From positions 1,044,001-1,108,000 of the forward strand of contig JAPTHN010000101.1 of assembly GCA_026936325.1 (NCBI GenBank): DNA of 64,000 nt, in the 5' to 3' direction. The notes beneath the pieces were generated by a model. That model did no database searches, was not told the DNA's origin, and worked only from the letters and a program-made list of their open reading frames with translations. Positions 12,917 through 25,265 of the stretch are shown piece by piece. The stretch is from Platynereis dumerilii (Eukaryota > Annelida > Polychaeta > Phyllodocida > Nereididae). A program made the translations under genes and the position numbers. Every line of letters begins with the position of its first letter. The first letter of the stretch is position 1.

Positions 12917-13974
12917 TACTGTATATCTAGGTACATCAACTGTAAATCAATGTTTTAATAACTTAAATTTGCCAAAAATTGTGATTTCCAGTCGTTGATT
13001 TTTGACTGATGCTGCCCTCTTGTGCAGTGTATTTTGCGCTCTGTGGCATCACTAAGGGGGGGGGGGCTGAGCCCCACCCAAATGGACCTTTCAGCCCCCC
13101 CCCCCCCCAAAATCTTGTGAAAAAAAAAAAGAAGTTCCTTGTATGATACTAGTGAATGAATAACAAGAGGCCGTGAAAAGACAATGTACATGTACATCGT
13201 ATGTTGTGCACTATGTGTTGTTAATTTTGCAGTTCATCTTTTTATTATGTGTGCACATAGTAGGGTGTCCCAAAAAAGTGAAAGTCTGAAATTCATTGGG
13301 GCCAACCTCTAAATGTGTTCTATAGCCCCTATCTGACTCCCATGCAAAATTTCAGCTCATTCGAAGGTGTTTTAGATGTTGCTCAATAGTACCAAAGATA
13401 GATGGGGGTTTAACATTGATATTTTTTACGAAAATGGCTATTTTTGCTAATAGCTCACAAATTATCGGTTTCAGTCCACCCAAACACATGGATAGTTGAT
13501 AGAAATATATATAAACTAGCTGTTCACCCGTTAGGGTTTCTTGCTTTTCAAAAATGCACCGAGTTCCAGGTTCTTCCCAGGTTAGAGTAATGTGAAGGCA
13601 GCTCCTATATGGAAAAGTGTTTTTTGTGAAACTCCCAATAGGAATATGTGGTAACTGGGTGGCCATAGAAAGTCAGTGTGCATATCAAAAGATGCGGAAT
13701 TCAATGGCCTTTAATATTAAATTCATGACAGGCCTTGTTATGGCAGATAATTATACAGGTGGGATATATTTCTGTGAAAAAACATGTTATTTTTTTCCAA
13801 ATTCCCAAGATATATTTTTGTAGCTATGGAAATAATTAATGTTGATAGGTCAAAGTTGCCCTATCGGGAACTTCAGATGAATTGAGAGGTTTAGGAGTGT
13901 AATTTAAGATGTTATGGGTTGAGAGAAAAAAGCCTTGTGAGTGAGATGAGATTCCTGCTATGGCTATTATTATG
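12917..13974. other. No recognised gene; homopolymer G/C runs
   Basis: Contains a G-run and a C-run about 30 bp apart near 13060-13110 and a TAGGGTGTCCC word at 13261 that could be one end of another element. A matching right end was not found. Confidence 0.4.
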
Positions 13975-14700
13975 ATTAGATTATTCTGCAGACATAGATT
14001 GATTTGTCACTGATTGGTCTTATAAAACTGGTGTTGTTTAACACTAATTTAGGAGTATCAGGGAAGTATCGACTGTCGAAATTTTACTAACTTACTAATA
14101 AAAAACACATGACAATATAACTCAGCAGCATTAAAATGCTTCACAACTTACTAATAGATATCGCCAAGGCTTTGGAGTCGGAGTAGGAGTCAGGATTCGG
14201 AGTCGTGGAGTTGGAGGTTTTTGGGTGGAGTCGGAGTCGAACTTTGATTTTCAGGTGGAGTCAGAGTCGGAGTCGAAAATTAGATAGGTGATTCCAGACT
14301 CCTAAAAATGGTTAATATAATTTCCAAAAGCACAGTTACAAAAATGTGAAATGTATCCCAAATTTTACACACAACTTCCTACACAAGAGTTCATGTACAA
14401 AATCCTTTGAAAAATTTGTATGTATACATTTTTCTTTACTATGAATAACATAATATTTGTGTGCAATAATGCCGATAAGCGGAGTTGGGAGTCGGAGTCG
14501 GAGTCGTAATTCAGGAGACCTAAGGAGTCAGAGTCGGAGTTGGTTTTCAGAAAGCCAAAGGAGTCGGGAGTCGGAGTCGGTTCACTTGTTACCCCTGGAT
14601 ATCGCCATGAACTTTGCACTGGTGTTACTTAATGTCCATTCTGAATGTCAAGAAACTTTACAAATAAACATAGGCTGCGCTGCAGCATACCCTCGGCTAA
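13975..14700 (+). repeat. Dispersed repeat, copy 1, split by a hAT MITE
   Basis: The parts at about 13975-14156 and 14598-14700 align with 22190-22480 (shared GGTCTTATAAAAC, GATATCGCCATGAAC and CACTGGTGTTACTTAAT-like blocks). The later copy lacks the hAT MITE and shows the empty site GATATCGCC. Confidence 0.7.
14165..14597. mobile_element. hAT MITE rich in GGAGTC hexamers, copy 1
   Basis: 433 bp starting CAAGGCTTTGGAGTC and ending CCCCTG, flanked by a perfect 8-bp duplication GATATCGC (14157-14164, 14598-14605). Both end regions are built of degenerate GGAGTC/GGAGTCGGAGTCGG repeats around an AT-rich core. Sister copies lie at 51288-51643 and, as fragments, near 44875-44975 and 32850-32875. 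Confidence 0.9.
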
Positions 14701-15463
14701 TCAGCGGCTATTATGCAGGCAGTGGAATGAAGTGGCCCCAAGAGGATGGGGGGGCTTTTGGGGGGGGGGGCAGGGTAGCACAAAAGTTTATGATCGAATT
14801 TCTGTGAATTTTCTATGAGTTGATTTTGCTTTTCCATGACCGAAATTGTCCAATGCAACAGAATTGGTGTAGGCCTATATAAGATATTGTATGTTTTTCA
14901 TGACCCCCAAAAATAGGGAAAATGTTGTTTTTTTATCTCATTTTATGTAAACTCCGAAGTGCTTGTTTTAGTCATGGTTGGATAAAAGCGTTTTTTGGCT
15001 GCTTGTAATAGTTAAGCTTCAGATTATATAGGATTTATTATGGTATATATTGGTAAATAGGCAATTTAATTAAGGATCGTCCAGAAAATGTTTTTCATGT
15101 TATTTTTCTTTAGAAATACTGCCCTTTTATTGCATACAGAAGTACTTTAAAAAAAAATTAAAACATTCTGGGTACACTTCAGCAAAGCCTTCAGTGAATA
15201 AGTCAGACACACCCCCAAAGATAGCCAATGAACAGACCTTCATACATGTTATGCAAATGTGGCAGAATTTGCTGATTCGAGCACATAACTTGTACAGCTA
15301 TGACTCTCACAGCAATAGAGAGATCTCTTTGAGAGCTTTAAAATGATAGTTGCTATGTCTCTGAGAAAAGCACTGCACACTGATTGCCTGGATACTCTGA
15401 CAACAAATATGCAGCAATGGAGAAATTCATCTGTGGCAGATTCTATGGATGGTTTGGTATGAC
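14700..15463. other. No recognised feature
   Basis: Intergenic AT-rich sequence with one G-run near 14760; nothing gene-like and no paired repeat. Confidence 0.4.
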
Positions 15464-15498
15464 TCTTCAGATCTACATGCAGTGGTAAAATACAAATA

Positions 15499-16556
15499 GG
15501 GCAAGTTGACCTAACTTCAGCCTCTCACCCAACTTCAGCCCCCCTACAGAAAACTCCTTTTAATTAAATTTCCATTTGACCAAGGTGTCAGTTTTTGGGT
15601 TTAAAGTTATTGTCAATGTGTTTAGAATAAATTATCAAGAAGTTATGACCATCATGACATATGAATCAGGAATTTTACATGTTTTTTGGTGGACCGCATT
15701 TTGCTTGTTTTGCAACGCGAATACAAAGCGAAATGAAAAAAAGTTTGATAAAACGTTAAATCTGTCAGTTGGCTGTAACCAATTCACCCAAGCAGGAGCA
15801 ACCAAAAAAAGTTTCATCACAAGGGAAAATTGGTAATCTTCCATAAATTAAGGTTTTTCTCTATATTTTCTACTTGGTCAATCAATGAATTACGTGATTT
15901 ATAAGACATGTCAATCTTACCTAACTTCAGCCCCCGTGGTCCTAACTTCAGCCCCCATATGACCTAACTTCAGCCCCCAGGTTTCTCAAACTCCAGCCAA
16001 TTAATCTCACTTGAGAAGTTAGTTTATTCATCCCTGAACATCTATCCAAAAATCTAATTTTTAAAGAATTTTGCGCGTCTGGCATACTGGAATAGACCAG
16101 TTGCCTGAATTGGAGTTTAAAATAAATATTTATCCTCTTTCCGAGAAAAAAGTGTCTTCTTTCCAAGTTTTTTTTTAAATACATTTTTTGGGGATCGATT
16201 TTTTTCAGACCATCATGTTTTATATACAGGTAAGTTATCAAAGCCAAATTTAAACAGTCTGTTGTTTTTATGACAGAATAGGGTCAATTGGTTGAAGTTA
16301 GGTATGGGGCTGAAGTTAGGTACACCCTAGGCTGAAGTTAGGTACTATGCGGCTGAAGTTAGGTACATGTCTAACTTTTGTCTTTGGAGCACATTTGCAC
16401 TGCCTCATAAGGCATATGGCTGTTTTTTTCAAAATATGGTCATGAAGAGGAGTGGAGGCTGGGGTTAAGTCCACAGCTACAGGTTATTCCCATGAATAGC
16501 CAGCCACTGACAAGCCATCAAAAACCAAAGTAGGCTGAAGTTAGGTCAACTTGCCC
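15499..16556. mobile_element. TA-flanked MITE with CCTAACTTCAGCC motif arrays
   Basis: 1058 bp with terminal repeats GGGCAAGTTGACCTAACTTC and its complement, and TA on both sides (15497-15498, 16557-16558). Copy A of the host repeat shows the empty TA site. The motif CCTAACTTCAGCCCC occurs three times in a row near 15918-15980. The complement GGCTGAAGTTAGGTA occurs about four times near 16295-16370. No transposase frame. Tc1/mariner-like by its TA target. Confidence 0.93.
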
Positions 16557-17923
16557 TACTGCAGCTTATTAATGCACTAAAAAAATATTTTTGCACAAGG
16601 AAATTCGTATTGGATCAGCCAGTCAAACAATCAATTAAGCAATCATTCAATCAGTCAAACAATAATCTTATCTATCTACAATCTATCTTTCTATCTATCA
16701 ACCTATTTCTATCATAATTACATATAAGATTATGACTAACAGAAATAGTGGCTCTAGAGGCTGTCTACCTATTCTATCTGTTTAAGTATTAACACCAAAA
16801 AGATGTATATGCCAATAATGTATACTTTTTAAGAAAAAGAAAACATTACTATTTTAAATTTAAACTTAATTTGTATCAGTAACTGATAAATTTGTATATA
16901 TTAGCATGGAAAGGGTTTAAATGTTGTTCAAACATGGGGATAAAACAATAGGGACATAACAATAGCTGAAAAGAAAAAAGAAAAGAATCATACCTGAACT
17001 GTCTGTACAAAATAACACTAATGGCACTGCTGACACATAGATAACATAAAGATGTGTTTTAAGTAAATTGTTAAATTATTACTTTTTTCTTCTTATACAA
17101 TTCTGTAACCACCCTTTAATATACAGCCCAGCATGGTTGCACATGTTACATAGCCCATAAGCCTCACATTGGCTTTATTGTTAAAAGTCGTAGGCTATAT
17201 ATCTCAGCATCTACTTGGCCCAGTTTTGTGATTCTAATTTCAAATTTAATTTCTGTTCAAAACAAAAAAACTAAGGTGAAATCAATGCAGTTTGGACTCA
17301 TTTAAAAAAAAAAGGAAATTTTGTGAGAAAGTTGAGGATTTATGTAACTGATTGTAGCCACCCTCTTGGTTTTGGTCTTGGGAGAGGATCAGCTCGGCAG
17401 ACAATAGCCTCTGACATCATGTTATGTAATGCAGACTCCATGTCACGGGGCTCCATTCAACAAATACTCTACCCCTCCCAGACCATTGAAGATAATGTTC
17501 TCTTCAAAATGCTAAAATAAATTGGGATGAGTCTTGAAATTAGTAATTAAAAGACAAATTTATCTAAATAATATCTCAAGATGAAAAATTACATATTGAA
17601 ATTTGCAGAAATAGAGTATGGATTAAAATCTAACCTTGGTGATATTACATTAAAAAAATAAAGAAATTTCAGCCTACTGTATTTTGATTTTTGGCATGTT
17701 ACAGAAGGTTGAAATTGAGAGTTCAAGATTTATTGTCAAAATCCTTAAAAAGTAACAAGCAAATGCATGTTTCTTTGTTTGCTTGATGCTTTAAACTCTA
17801 CTTATATATTTCCAATTGACAGTATTTGATAAAGAATAGTAAAAAGTGAAATTTAGACATGTTTGTAGAAATTTTGACTTACCACGCATAAATTGATATG
17901 TGATAATCTGAAAATCTGTAATA

Positions 17924-19503
17924 GGTCCAGTGCTATGAGTTGGTAAAATTTCAGTTTTTTTGGCCAATATGCACTTACATTTTAGGTCATATCTCAACCC
18001 CATAAAGGAATTTATGCCAGTATTATGAATCGAATGATAGGCAAAAACATCTTCTTTGATGAAAACAGCAGTTATTGAATCCATATGTCACTGGTCTACA
18101 GGTCATGAGTGATATACATGATCACAGTTAGGGAAATTTTTGGTGTCCCGCCTGGACATGGCATGTAAAATTTTTGCAAACAACTTTCAAATAAAGGAGA
18201 AGAGGTGGATTTACTTGCAATACATTACTGCTCCCTGATTAGTTGGGTATCTCATGAATCCAGAAAAAATGTTGGCAATTGGATGTTTCTATACTTTTTT
18301 GATACACCTTTTGTAATCCGCAGTTGGTGTGTCCCGGGTGAAGCTTAAAAGTGCAATGTGTTTTTTGATGTCACAAATAAACCACTGATCGAAATATTTT
18401 CGGAAAATTTGATATACAAATGAATTTCTCATGACCTTGTCTGTCAGGAATATATCACTTAAAGTGGCTGAGGCTGTTGTTCCAGGAGCTGTGATGGCTT
18501 GAGTAAGACTGACAACAGCGCGACGCTCTTATTTTCTGCAAACATTCTGTGGGACTTCTCTTGTTCGGGTACTTCCCGATGAAGGCTTGTTGCTGGAATT
18601 CTTGCATTCTTGGTATTATTGTCATGCTCATGAGCCTGGCTATGCATTAGTGTATAGAATAGGGTAGAAAGTCCAACCGATAATGGCATTAGAGCCCTAT
18701 CTTGAGAAGGACAAAAAATGCTACGCTCTCACAATTTTTAATATTTATGAGGACCTTTCTTCTTTACACGCTTCTTGATGAAGGCTAGTCGAAGGAAAAT
18801 TACCTTTTCTGATATGATTTTGTTGCTCATGAGCCAAGGTTTCTATTGGTCTATAACACGCGGTTGTAAATGTAACCTATCATGGTATAAGTGGCCTGTC
18901 TTTGTCACTGACAAAAAATTGGCACTCTTACACTTTGTAAAAATGTATGTTCAGACATGTCTTGTTCAAATGCTTCATGATAAAGACCCTTTGCTGGAAT
19001 TTTTACTTGTTTGATATTGTGTTGTTACACTTGAGCTTAGCTTTCCTTTGGTATGGTTTTTAGTCAAACCTATCATGGTATAATGGCCCTGTGTTTACGG
19101 CTGACAAAAAGTGCAAAACTTGCTTTCGTTATTACCTGCTAATTACACCATGGAAGGTATGAGAAGGCAAGTAATGAAAAATATGTTTTCTGTTCGTTTT
19201 AAGAATATTATTCAACAAAATATGTGCAGGTTTCATAGTGATATCTTAAAAAGTCATTGCTGCAGAGGTATTTGAAGAAACAAAGTTTCGTTTTGAATAA
19301 ACTGCATTTTGAGTTAGTATTTTCTTTACATTCATGTTTAAATTTACTAGCATCATGTGGCATAGATGTCACAAAATCGCATATAAAACCTCAAATTTTT
19401 GGATTTGGAATTTGATAACACATAGGAATCAAATCAATGATTATTGATTTTTTGGCCAATTTCACCAGAAATTCCAAATTTTACCAACTTGTGCCATTGG
19501 TCC
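17924..19503. mobile_element. Non-autonomous DNA transposon with tandem-repeat core
   Basis: 1580 bp. Its terminal inverted repeats of about 28 bp (left GGTCCAGTGCTATGAGTTGG; right end complementary with roughly six mismatches, sharing AGTTGGTAAAATTT) flank the element. The duplication AATA lies at 17920-17923 and 19504-19507, confirmed by the unbroken site in copy A of the host repeat. The interior has about four ~197-bp tandem units and no transposase. The superfamily is not clear from a 4-bp duplication. Confidence 0.88.
18511..19140 (+). repeat. ~197-bp tandem units inside the 1.58-kb transposon
   Basis: Units start near 18511, 18710, 18910 and 19103, each with a GACAAAAAATGGCACGCTCT-like start, and in most units a GCTTCTTGATGAAGGC-like block and a TGCTCATGAGCC-like block. 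The units are strongly diverged. A terminal-repeat element with a satellite-like core resembles the pearl/Tsp type described in molluscs and sea urchins. Confidence 0.7.
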
Positions 19504-20982
19504 AATATTTATTAAATTTTGCAAACTGGTATGAATTATAAAGATTCGTATGGCTCAAAATTAGCATCATGATGGTACACTGTCCTGTTTATTTTTGCTA
19601 AATATTCCAAAGCATAGCATGACATCAGAAATGAAATTGGGGAGGAAATGGACATTTGAGCAATTTTTTTGCATTTTAAATCTTAAATTTCCATGTAAAA
19701 TTTTTCGATAAGTCATTCAGTGGCTGTGAGTATTCTTTTATAGGATGTTTAACTATAATAAGTTATAAATTATATCATTATTATCCTAGTGTTTCAGACA
19801 GAAATGTTGGAAAATTGGCAAAAATCCTGATTTTTCTGGTTTTTGTTTTTCATAAAACATTCATATGATTAACATTCCAACTGAGTTGAGATGTTTAAAG
19901 AGCTATAATTTAGACACCTAACTGGAATATTTCATAGATGTAGCTGCAAAATTGACTGAATCATGCAGGTTTAAAAAATTGGTAATTTATCACATTTTTT
20001 ATGAATTTACATCAGTCAGTTTTTCTTTGAGTATTTAGACCCCTAAGAGACACATCTTGGGTATTTAATACACACCATATGCAAATTTCAGTGACATAAG
20101 TACAACAGTATTTGAGTCAATCTGGAAAAATGAAAAAAAATTGTCCTTTCACATTTTTCAATAATTGTGAGAAAAGTATAATGTTTGAAGGATGAGAACC
20201 CTGAAAGACACTACTAGGATGAGAGATACAAGAATGCCTCAAAAATAAAAAATAAGCTTGCCATAGTTTCGGCATGACGCCCAATACACAAAAAAAATCT
20301 TTTTCACATTCTTCAATAACTGTGAGAAAAGTATTAATGTCATGTGGATTAGACCCCTAAAAGGCAAAACTAGGATGATATATACAATAATGTCCAAAAA
20401 ATAAAATATGTACATGCCATAGTTTTTGCATTACTGCCAATACACAAGTGGGACGCCCGTTATCCGGACGCCCGCCCGCCGGATGGACAAATTTTCCAGA
20501 AGTAACTACAATACCCATCAGCAATGTATACATCGCTGAGGGTAAAAATTGTAAATGTGGCTGGATCACGCCACTTTTATTGCAACTTGCATTACCACTA
20601 TTAACTTTTCTGTTTCTTTGCAAGCTGAACTTTTGTATTTAATTGCTTTCATAGCTACATATTTTTTGAAAACTTCGTTTTGCAGTTAAACCGTGACATC
20701 GTCAGGGTATCTGTGAATGTGATTGGTCTGATCTACAATCTGTGACATATCAGTTCAGAGTTTGACATCACGGTTTATGACAAAGGAAATTAAAACTGCC
20801 AGGCAATGTTATCGTTTGTGTACAACCACAAGAAACAACTTCTGTCTAAGCTGATTGTTACACCTTGCCAGAAGAGTCGCTGTTTCAATGTTTCCCAAAC
20901 AAAGCCTATTTTATTGTGTTTCACAAGACACTTGTCATCACAATTTCAAATCACTTTGTTACATTTGTTGTTAGTCATTGTA

Positions 20983-21432
20983 CACAGCAGGCCAAAAGTT
21001 TGGAAACAGAACTTTGCTTCCCATTGGATCAGTGTTACAGAAATTCACTTGTGGGTTCATGGATTCTTATCTGATCCAAAAAACTGTCATAATAGGAAGA
21101 GGGATTGTACAGGTAGTTTCCACAGTGTATCTGAATGGCATTCAGTTTCCTTTGTTGCTTTCAAAAATACTGATGGACCCAAACAAGTGGCCAGGCATAT
21201 CAATGGCAATGGCCAATGCTTACTGACTTTGACACATCCCCATCTTTGAGAGCAACCTTTGAGATTTAACGGTATTTTTACAAATTTACCTTTAATAATC
21301 CACTTAAAATTTATCTAGGTCTGTTTCGATTCGATAAAGTAAGAATCCAAACAACCAGATACCATTTTGTGCAACACTAAGTTCAAGGCGGTGGTGAGCA
21401 GCTTATCATTTCCAAAGTTTTGGTCAGCAGTG
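20983..21432. mobile_element. Tc1/mariner-like MITE, 450 bp
   Basis: Ends CACAGCAGGCCAAAAGTTTG and, in complement, CACTGCTGACCAAAACTTTG, with TA on both sides (20981-20982, 21433-21434). The start resembles Tc1 termini. Overlapping open frames at 20806-21249 cross its left boundary and are not supported as a gene. Confidence 0.85.
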
Positions 21433-22189
21433 TAGCTCTTCTCCGAGAATGAGTGGTTTGTTTGATTCAGTTACATTCTATAAAGTTATGTAACTTAATC
21501 TGTGACATCATAGTTTTGAGATGAAGCGAAGTACAAACTGGAAAAACACATATTTATGAAAACGATAATAATACCATTTTATATGATTGTTTGGTTAATG
21601 AATTGCACCAATTACAACCCCAGTACAGTCACAGGATTATGCAATCATCACAGGTCAGAAATAACATCAGAAGAGCTCCGAATAGTCCAAAGATACAAAT
21701 ATGAGTACTATAATTTTTCTGTTTACTCAGGTACGATGATGATATAGCACCTGAGTATGGTATTGAATATGGCATAACTGATTAGTCTATCACTAGTCTA
21801 TTTATTGCCAGAACCTGACAAATGCATTTTTTAGGCAATGGTCCAATATACCTGCCTGGTCCAATATACCTGACTTTCCCCTACATAATACATTTTAGTG
21901 ATTGTCCCAAGGAGTCACAAAGCCTTCAGCTAAGCATATGCAGTTCTTAGTTGCAATTTACAATGTAACTTTGACATTTATTATGTTTCTTTCAGAAACT
22001 TCCAAAATCAATTTGGTCTGCCAAAAACTATAATATAATAGGCAATTATTGAACTCGGTGATATTTCATCTCCAGAAAATTTCTATCGAATTCAGTGAGG
22101 CCTTAAAAAAACTTCACTTGGAATGATATATGTGTAAATAAAGTAGTCACAACTGCAAGATGATTAGCCAATTATGAACTTAAGAAAAG
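21433..22189. other. Mostly unassigned; one MITE end at 21839-21881
   Basis: GGTCCAATATACCTG is present twice and is followed by ACTTTCCCCTA at 21839-21883. This looks like the right end of a TAGGGG-type element with an iterated terminal motif. The matching left end was not found, so it is probably a truncated copy. The rest holds nothing recognisable. Confidence 0.45.
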
Positions 22190-22480
22190 AATGCTACTAA
22201 CTCATGGCTGTTATGGATTGATTTTTCATTCATTAGTCTTATAAAACCGAATGCTTGGCACTGATTAAGCTTTATAATTGGAGTATCCTCTGATACATTT
22301 TATCAAATGGCTAAAAAACGCCAGAAAAATGTAACTCAACAACATAAAAAAGGCATATATCTTTAGAGAGCTTTTTACAACCAACTTATATTGTTGATAT
22401 CGCCATAGAACTTTGCACAAGTGTCACTTAATATCCTTTCTGAGTATACAGAAACTTTCATAAAGAAAAATTGTAAAAGT
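22190..22480 (+). repeat. Dispersed repeat, copy 2 (empty hAT site)
   Basis: Pairs with 13975-14700. GTTGATATCGCCATAGAAC is continuous here where copy 1 carries the GGAGTC hAT MITE. Confidence 0.68.
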
Positions 22481-23188
22481 GGCTCTGACCCATGTCACTC
22501 TTGTTGCCACTTAGTCAAAAACCAAAGTCACGACCAACGTAAATTGCCCTATTAGCAATATCTTATCAAGTCCATCACAGCTCTATGTCTTGAGTGTGGA
22601 CTGGACATGATGAAGGTGGTCACCACTGCCACTATTGTATTTTCACTGCATCATATTAAATATGTGTTTCAGTTGATTTTGGTGCCACATGATATTATAA
22701 CAATTTTCAAATCCCGAAATTAAGACACACATTTTCAAGAAATGTTTTAAGGGGCCAACCAGACGATGGTTGGGACAAACTATTTTCGCAATTCTAATAT
22801 TGCAGTACCCCAGCTAGAGGGGGAAACACATTTTTTTCCTTCCATGTTCTAAACAAACTTTTCTTCCAGTGTCAAGTGGGAAAGACATTTTTTTTAAACC
22901 ATAAACCCATAGCCCCAAGACAGTACCAGCTACCTAAGGTCATGAAATGTTGTGGAGCCCAGATTGCTCCCGTGGTGAGAGTTAAAAGTCATGATGTTTT
23001 TCTGTTTGTTGAAAATGGCTGATGCTGGATGTTGCTTCATTGTTATGCCCACTAGATGAGCTGGCAACATGGGCGAATGCAAATGTCCTATATTATACAT
23101 GTGCACCTGGCCTCAACACCACCTTTTCAGATGTATTTTCCCTTAGCCTATGCAGGTTGGAGCTACATTTCTTGCCGAGCTCAGCTAC

Positions 23189-23403
23189 TGGGGGGTGGGG
23201 GGAGGTTTGGTCAAGTGGTAGCATGCTAGGCTGCCAATCGCTGGGTCCAGGGTTCGAATCCAGCTCTTGTCATGTCCCTGGGCCTATGTTGGACAGCTGT
23301 TTCATTCATTCTTAACCTCATTGCTGTGTCATCCTCCTGTCCTAATTAGCCTACCTAGACCAAGTGGATAAAAACAGGAGGTAAAGCCCCCATCGTCCAT
23401 CCA
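23189..23403 (+). mobile_element. tRNA-derived SINE with 11-bp target duplication
   Basis: The 5' third has RNA polymerase III promoter boxes: an A-box-like TGGTCAAGTGGTAGCATG and the B-box GGTTCGAATCC. The 3' part TCCTAATTAGCCTACC ... CAGGAGGTAAAGCCCCCATC ends in a CATCC-rich tail. It is flanked by AGCTCAGCTAC at 23178-23188 and again at 23404-23414. The same 3' module occurs twice in tandem at 61317-61455. It is not a tRNA gene, because the cloverleaf is not intact and the SINE body follows directly. Confidence 0.92.
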
Positions 23404-23414
23404 AGCTCAGCTAC

Positions 23415-24186
23415 CCATTCCTCTGTGCAAGCTAGACTTTCCAGTCTCCACTACTCCATTTAGGATAGCCTTTGCTTTCATTTCATGATTGTTTGAATCC
23501 TGAATATTTTCTCTCAACACTGTCAGTTTCATGTATAGTTTGTATTTTTCTGCTACTACAGCACAGCTGAGAGGCGCACTCTTTTGCTTTGCCACATTCT
23601 CACTCTGTATCCACTACCCTGCTCTGCTTTATACTTTGTACTATTTGCCTTTGCAGGTTTGGCATCATACGATTCTCCAGTGATTTACAAATGCATTGGG
23701 GTGGGAGAAAGGCGGGGGAGGCGGGGGGATAATATGTTGTCACGACAGTTTCTTGTTTCATCTGGTTGCCTCAAACCTTTGTTGCCTAGCTCGAAACTGG
23801 CACCCTGGTCATTGAGGTGAAAACCTTATGCTTGTATATCAAAATATGAATACAATTTTGGGCCTAATTAACTAATTCTGTGCAGTGGCTCTAGATCATG
23901 CTAGAATGATTGCCATGACTGTTGTAGGCCGGAGTTGCAATTTGTAATTGCCGTCTAGTTTTTCTTACTTATTTTGCCAAACTGATCACCACAGAGTCAC
24001 CGATTTGTTCTGATTGTTACTGAAACCATGACAACACAAATTTGTTGTCAATCAAAATAATGATATTGCATCTGATGAGGTGTGACCCTGAGTCTCCTAA
24101 CACCTGGGCCAGCTCATTGGGCGCATGCTTTGAGCACTGCTAATATCAGGGACCTGGGTTAAATTTCCAGTCTGGTCAACTCATGT
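23415..24186. other. No recognised feature
   Basis: Short open frames only, with a G-rich patch near 23700-23730; nothing supported as an exon. Confidence 0.4.
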
Positions 24187-24188
24187 TA

Positions 24189-25263
24189 GGGCAGATTTCA
24201 CGAAAAAGCTGCAAAATGACTTACCACAACTTGTCGACAAGTTACATTAGCACTATACTGATAAGGCCAGACATAATCGATTCGTAGATTCTCAGATTTT
24301 CTCAGGGAGCTTCTTCTGAAGATAGCTGGCAGGACAAAAAAAAACTGAAATCTAAATCTTTTATTGTGTCAATCCATTAAATAAAATCATGGGTAAACAG
24401 TCTTTTCTGTTGGATTGGTAGGTCAGAGTAGCTAAAAATATGGCCTTGTGCTAATGTAACAATGATGAATGATGGAGGACGGAATTTTTTATGCTGATCC
24501 TACTGCAATATAAATGAAGTCACCTGCAGGCTACCACCCATGGCCTGCTCTTGGGAGACCTGGCTTTCAGTTCAGGAAAAATTTGAGATCTAATCATGTG
24601 TTTTTTAACGTAATTTTTATGTACACATTTTGCTAATGTAACACTATGAAATGGACGGATGCAAAATTGCAGTTACATTAGCAATAAAGAAACAGGTACC
24701 ACACCCATTCGTTTATGTTTTTGGTGATGTATATAGGCAAATAAGACACGTTTTTCAATAAAATATTATAATTTCATGTTTGAAATTGGCATAAGTAGTG
24801 AGAACACAGAAAAATTTCCATGTAAAAGTTGCTAATGTAACCTCATTGTCCTGGGACGGAATCGAGTTACAATAGCAGTCTTTTTTTATTTTTCATTTTT
24901 TTCAAGTTTTATAATGACCAAGACAATTAAAAATGGTTCCAAAATAATTTTCAAGATGTTTTTTATCAATCACATACCATTACATTTTCCTGAATTGGTT
25001 TTAGCAGATTCCACAGAGTGCCAAAGTAAGCATGTCTGGTCACCAGTAAGTTTGGTCGTCCAAAATTGTCCTCATGAGGCATAAAAAAATATCTTTTTAA
25101 GAGGAAAAAGTTACATATTTGACGAATATTTTATTGATATTTATTCATTACCTCACAGATGTACTGAGTATAGGTTTACTTGCTTCAGGAAGCAACAGGG
25201 AGATAACAAAAGGGTTGGAAAGTTTAAGGTACCTTTTAAGAGCACTTTTCGTGAAATCTGCCT
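24189..25263. mobile_element. TA-flanked MITE with GCTAATGTAAC motifs
   Basis: 1075 bp. Ends GGGCAGATTTCACGAAAA and, in complement, AGGCAGATTTCACGAAAA, with TA at both sides (24187-24188, 25264-25265). The word GCTAATGTAAC or its complement occurs at about six internal places (near 24240, 24449, 24632, 24672, 24829, 24866). A Harbinger-like MITE is nested at 24265-24445. Confidence 0.85.
24265..24445. mobile_element. Harbinger-like MITE (GGCCAGAC ends), nested
   Basis: 181 bp starting GGCCAGACATAATCGAT after TAA and ending in AGTAGCTAAAAATATGGCC. It matches copies at 46557-46772 and 62646-62828 and a damaged one at 53191. It lies inside the GCTAATGTAAC MITE, so it inserted later. Confidence 0.75.
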
Positions 25264-25265
25264 TA

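Larger units (their letters stand above)
15464..20550 (+). repeat. 2.4-kb dispersed repeat family, copy B (two insertions)
   Basis: Aligns with 840-3273 once the segments 15499-16556 and 17924-19503 are removed. Both insertion points fall in sequence that is continuous in copy A, which directly gives the target duplications (TA and AATA). Confidence 0.88.

Noticed and set aside
13261-13870. MITE starting at TAGGGTGTCCC
   Set aside because: No convincing inverted end could be paired with it.
20806-21249. 147-codon open frame as a gene
   Set aside because: It crosses the left boundary of a TA-flanked Tc1-like MITE and has no recognisable domain or codon pattern.
23205-23280. Intact tRNA gene
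   Set aside because: A and B boxes are present, but the sequence does not fold into a full cloverleaf and continues into a SINE body bounded by an 11-bp target duplication.
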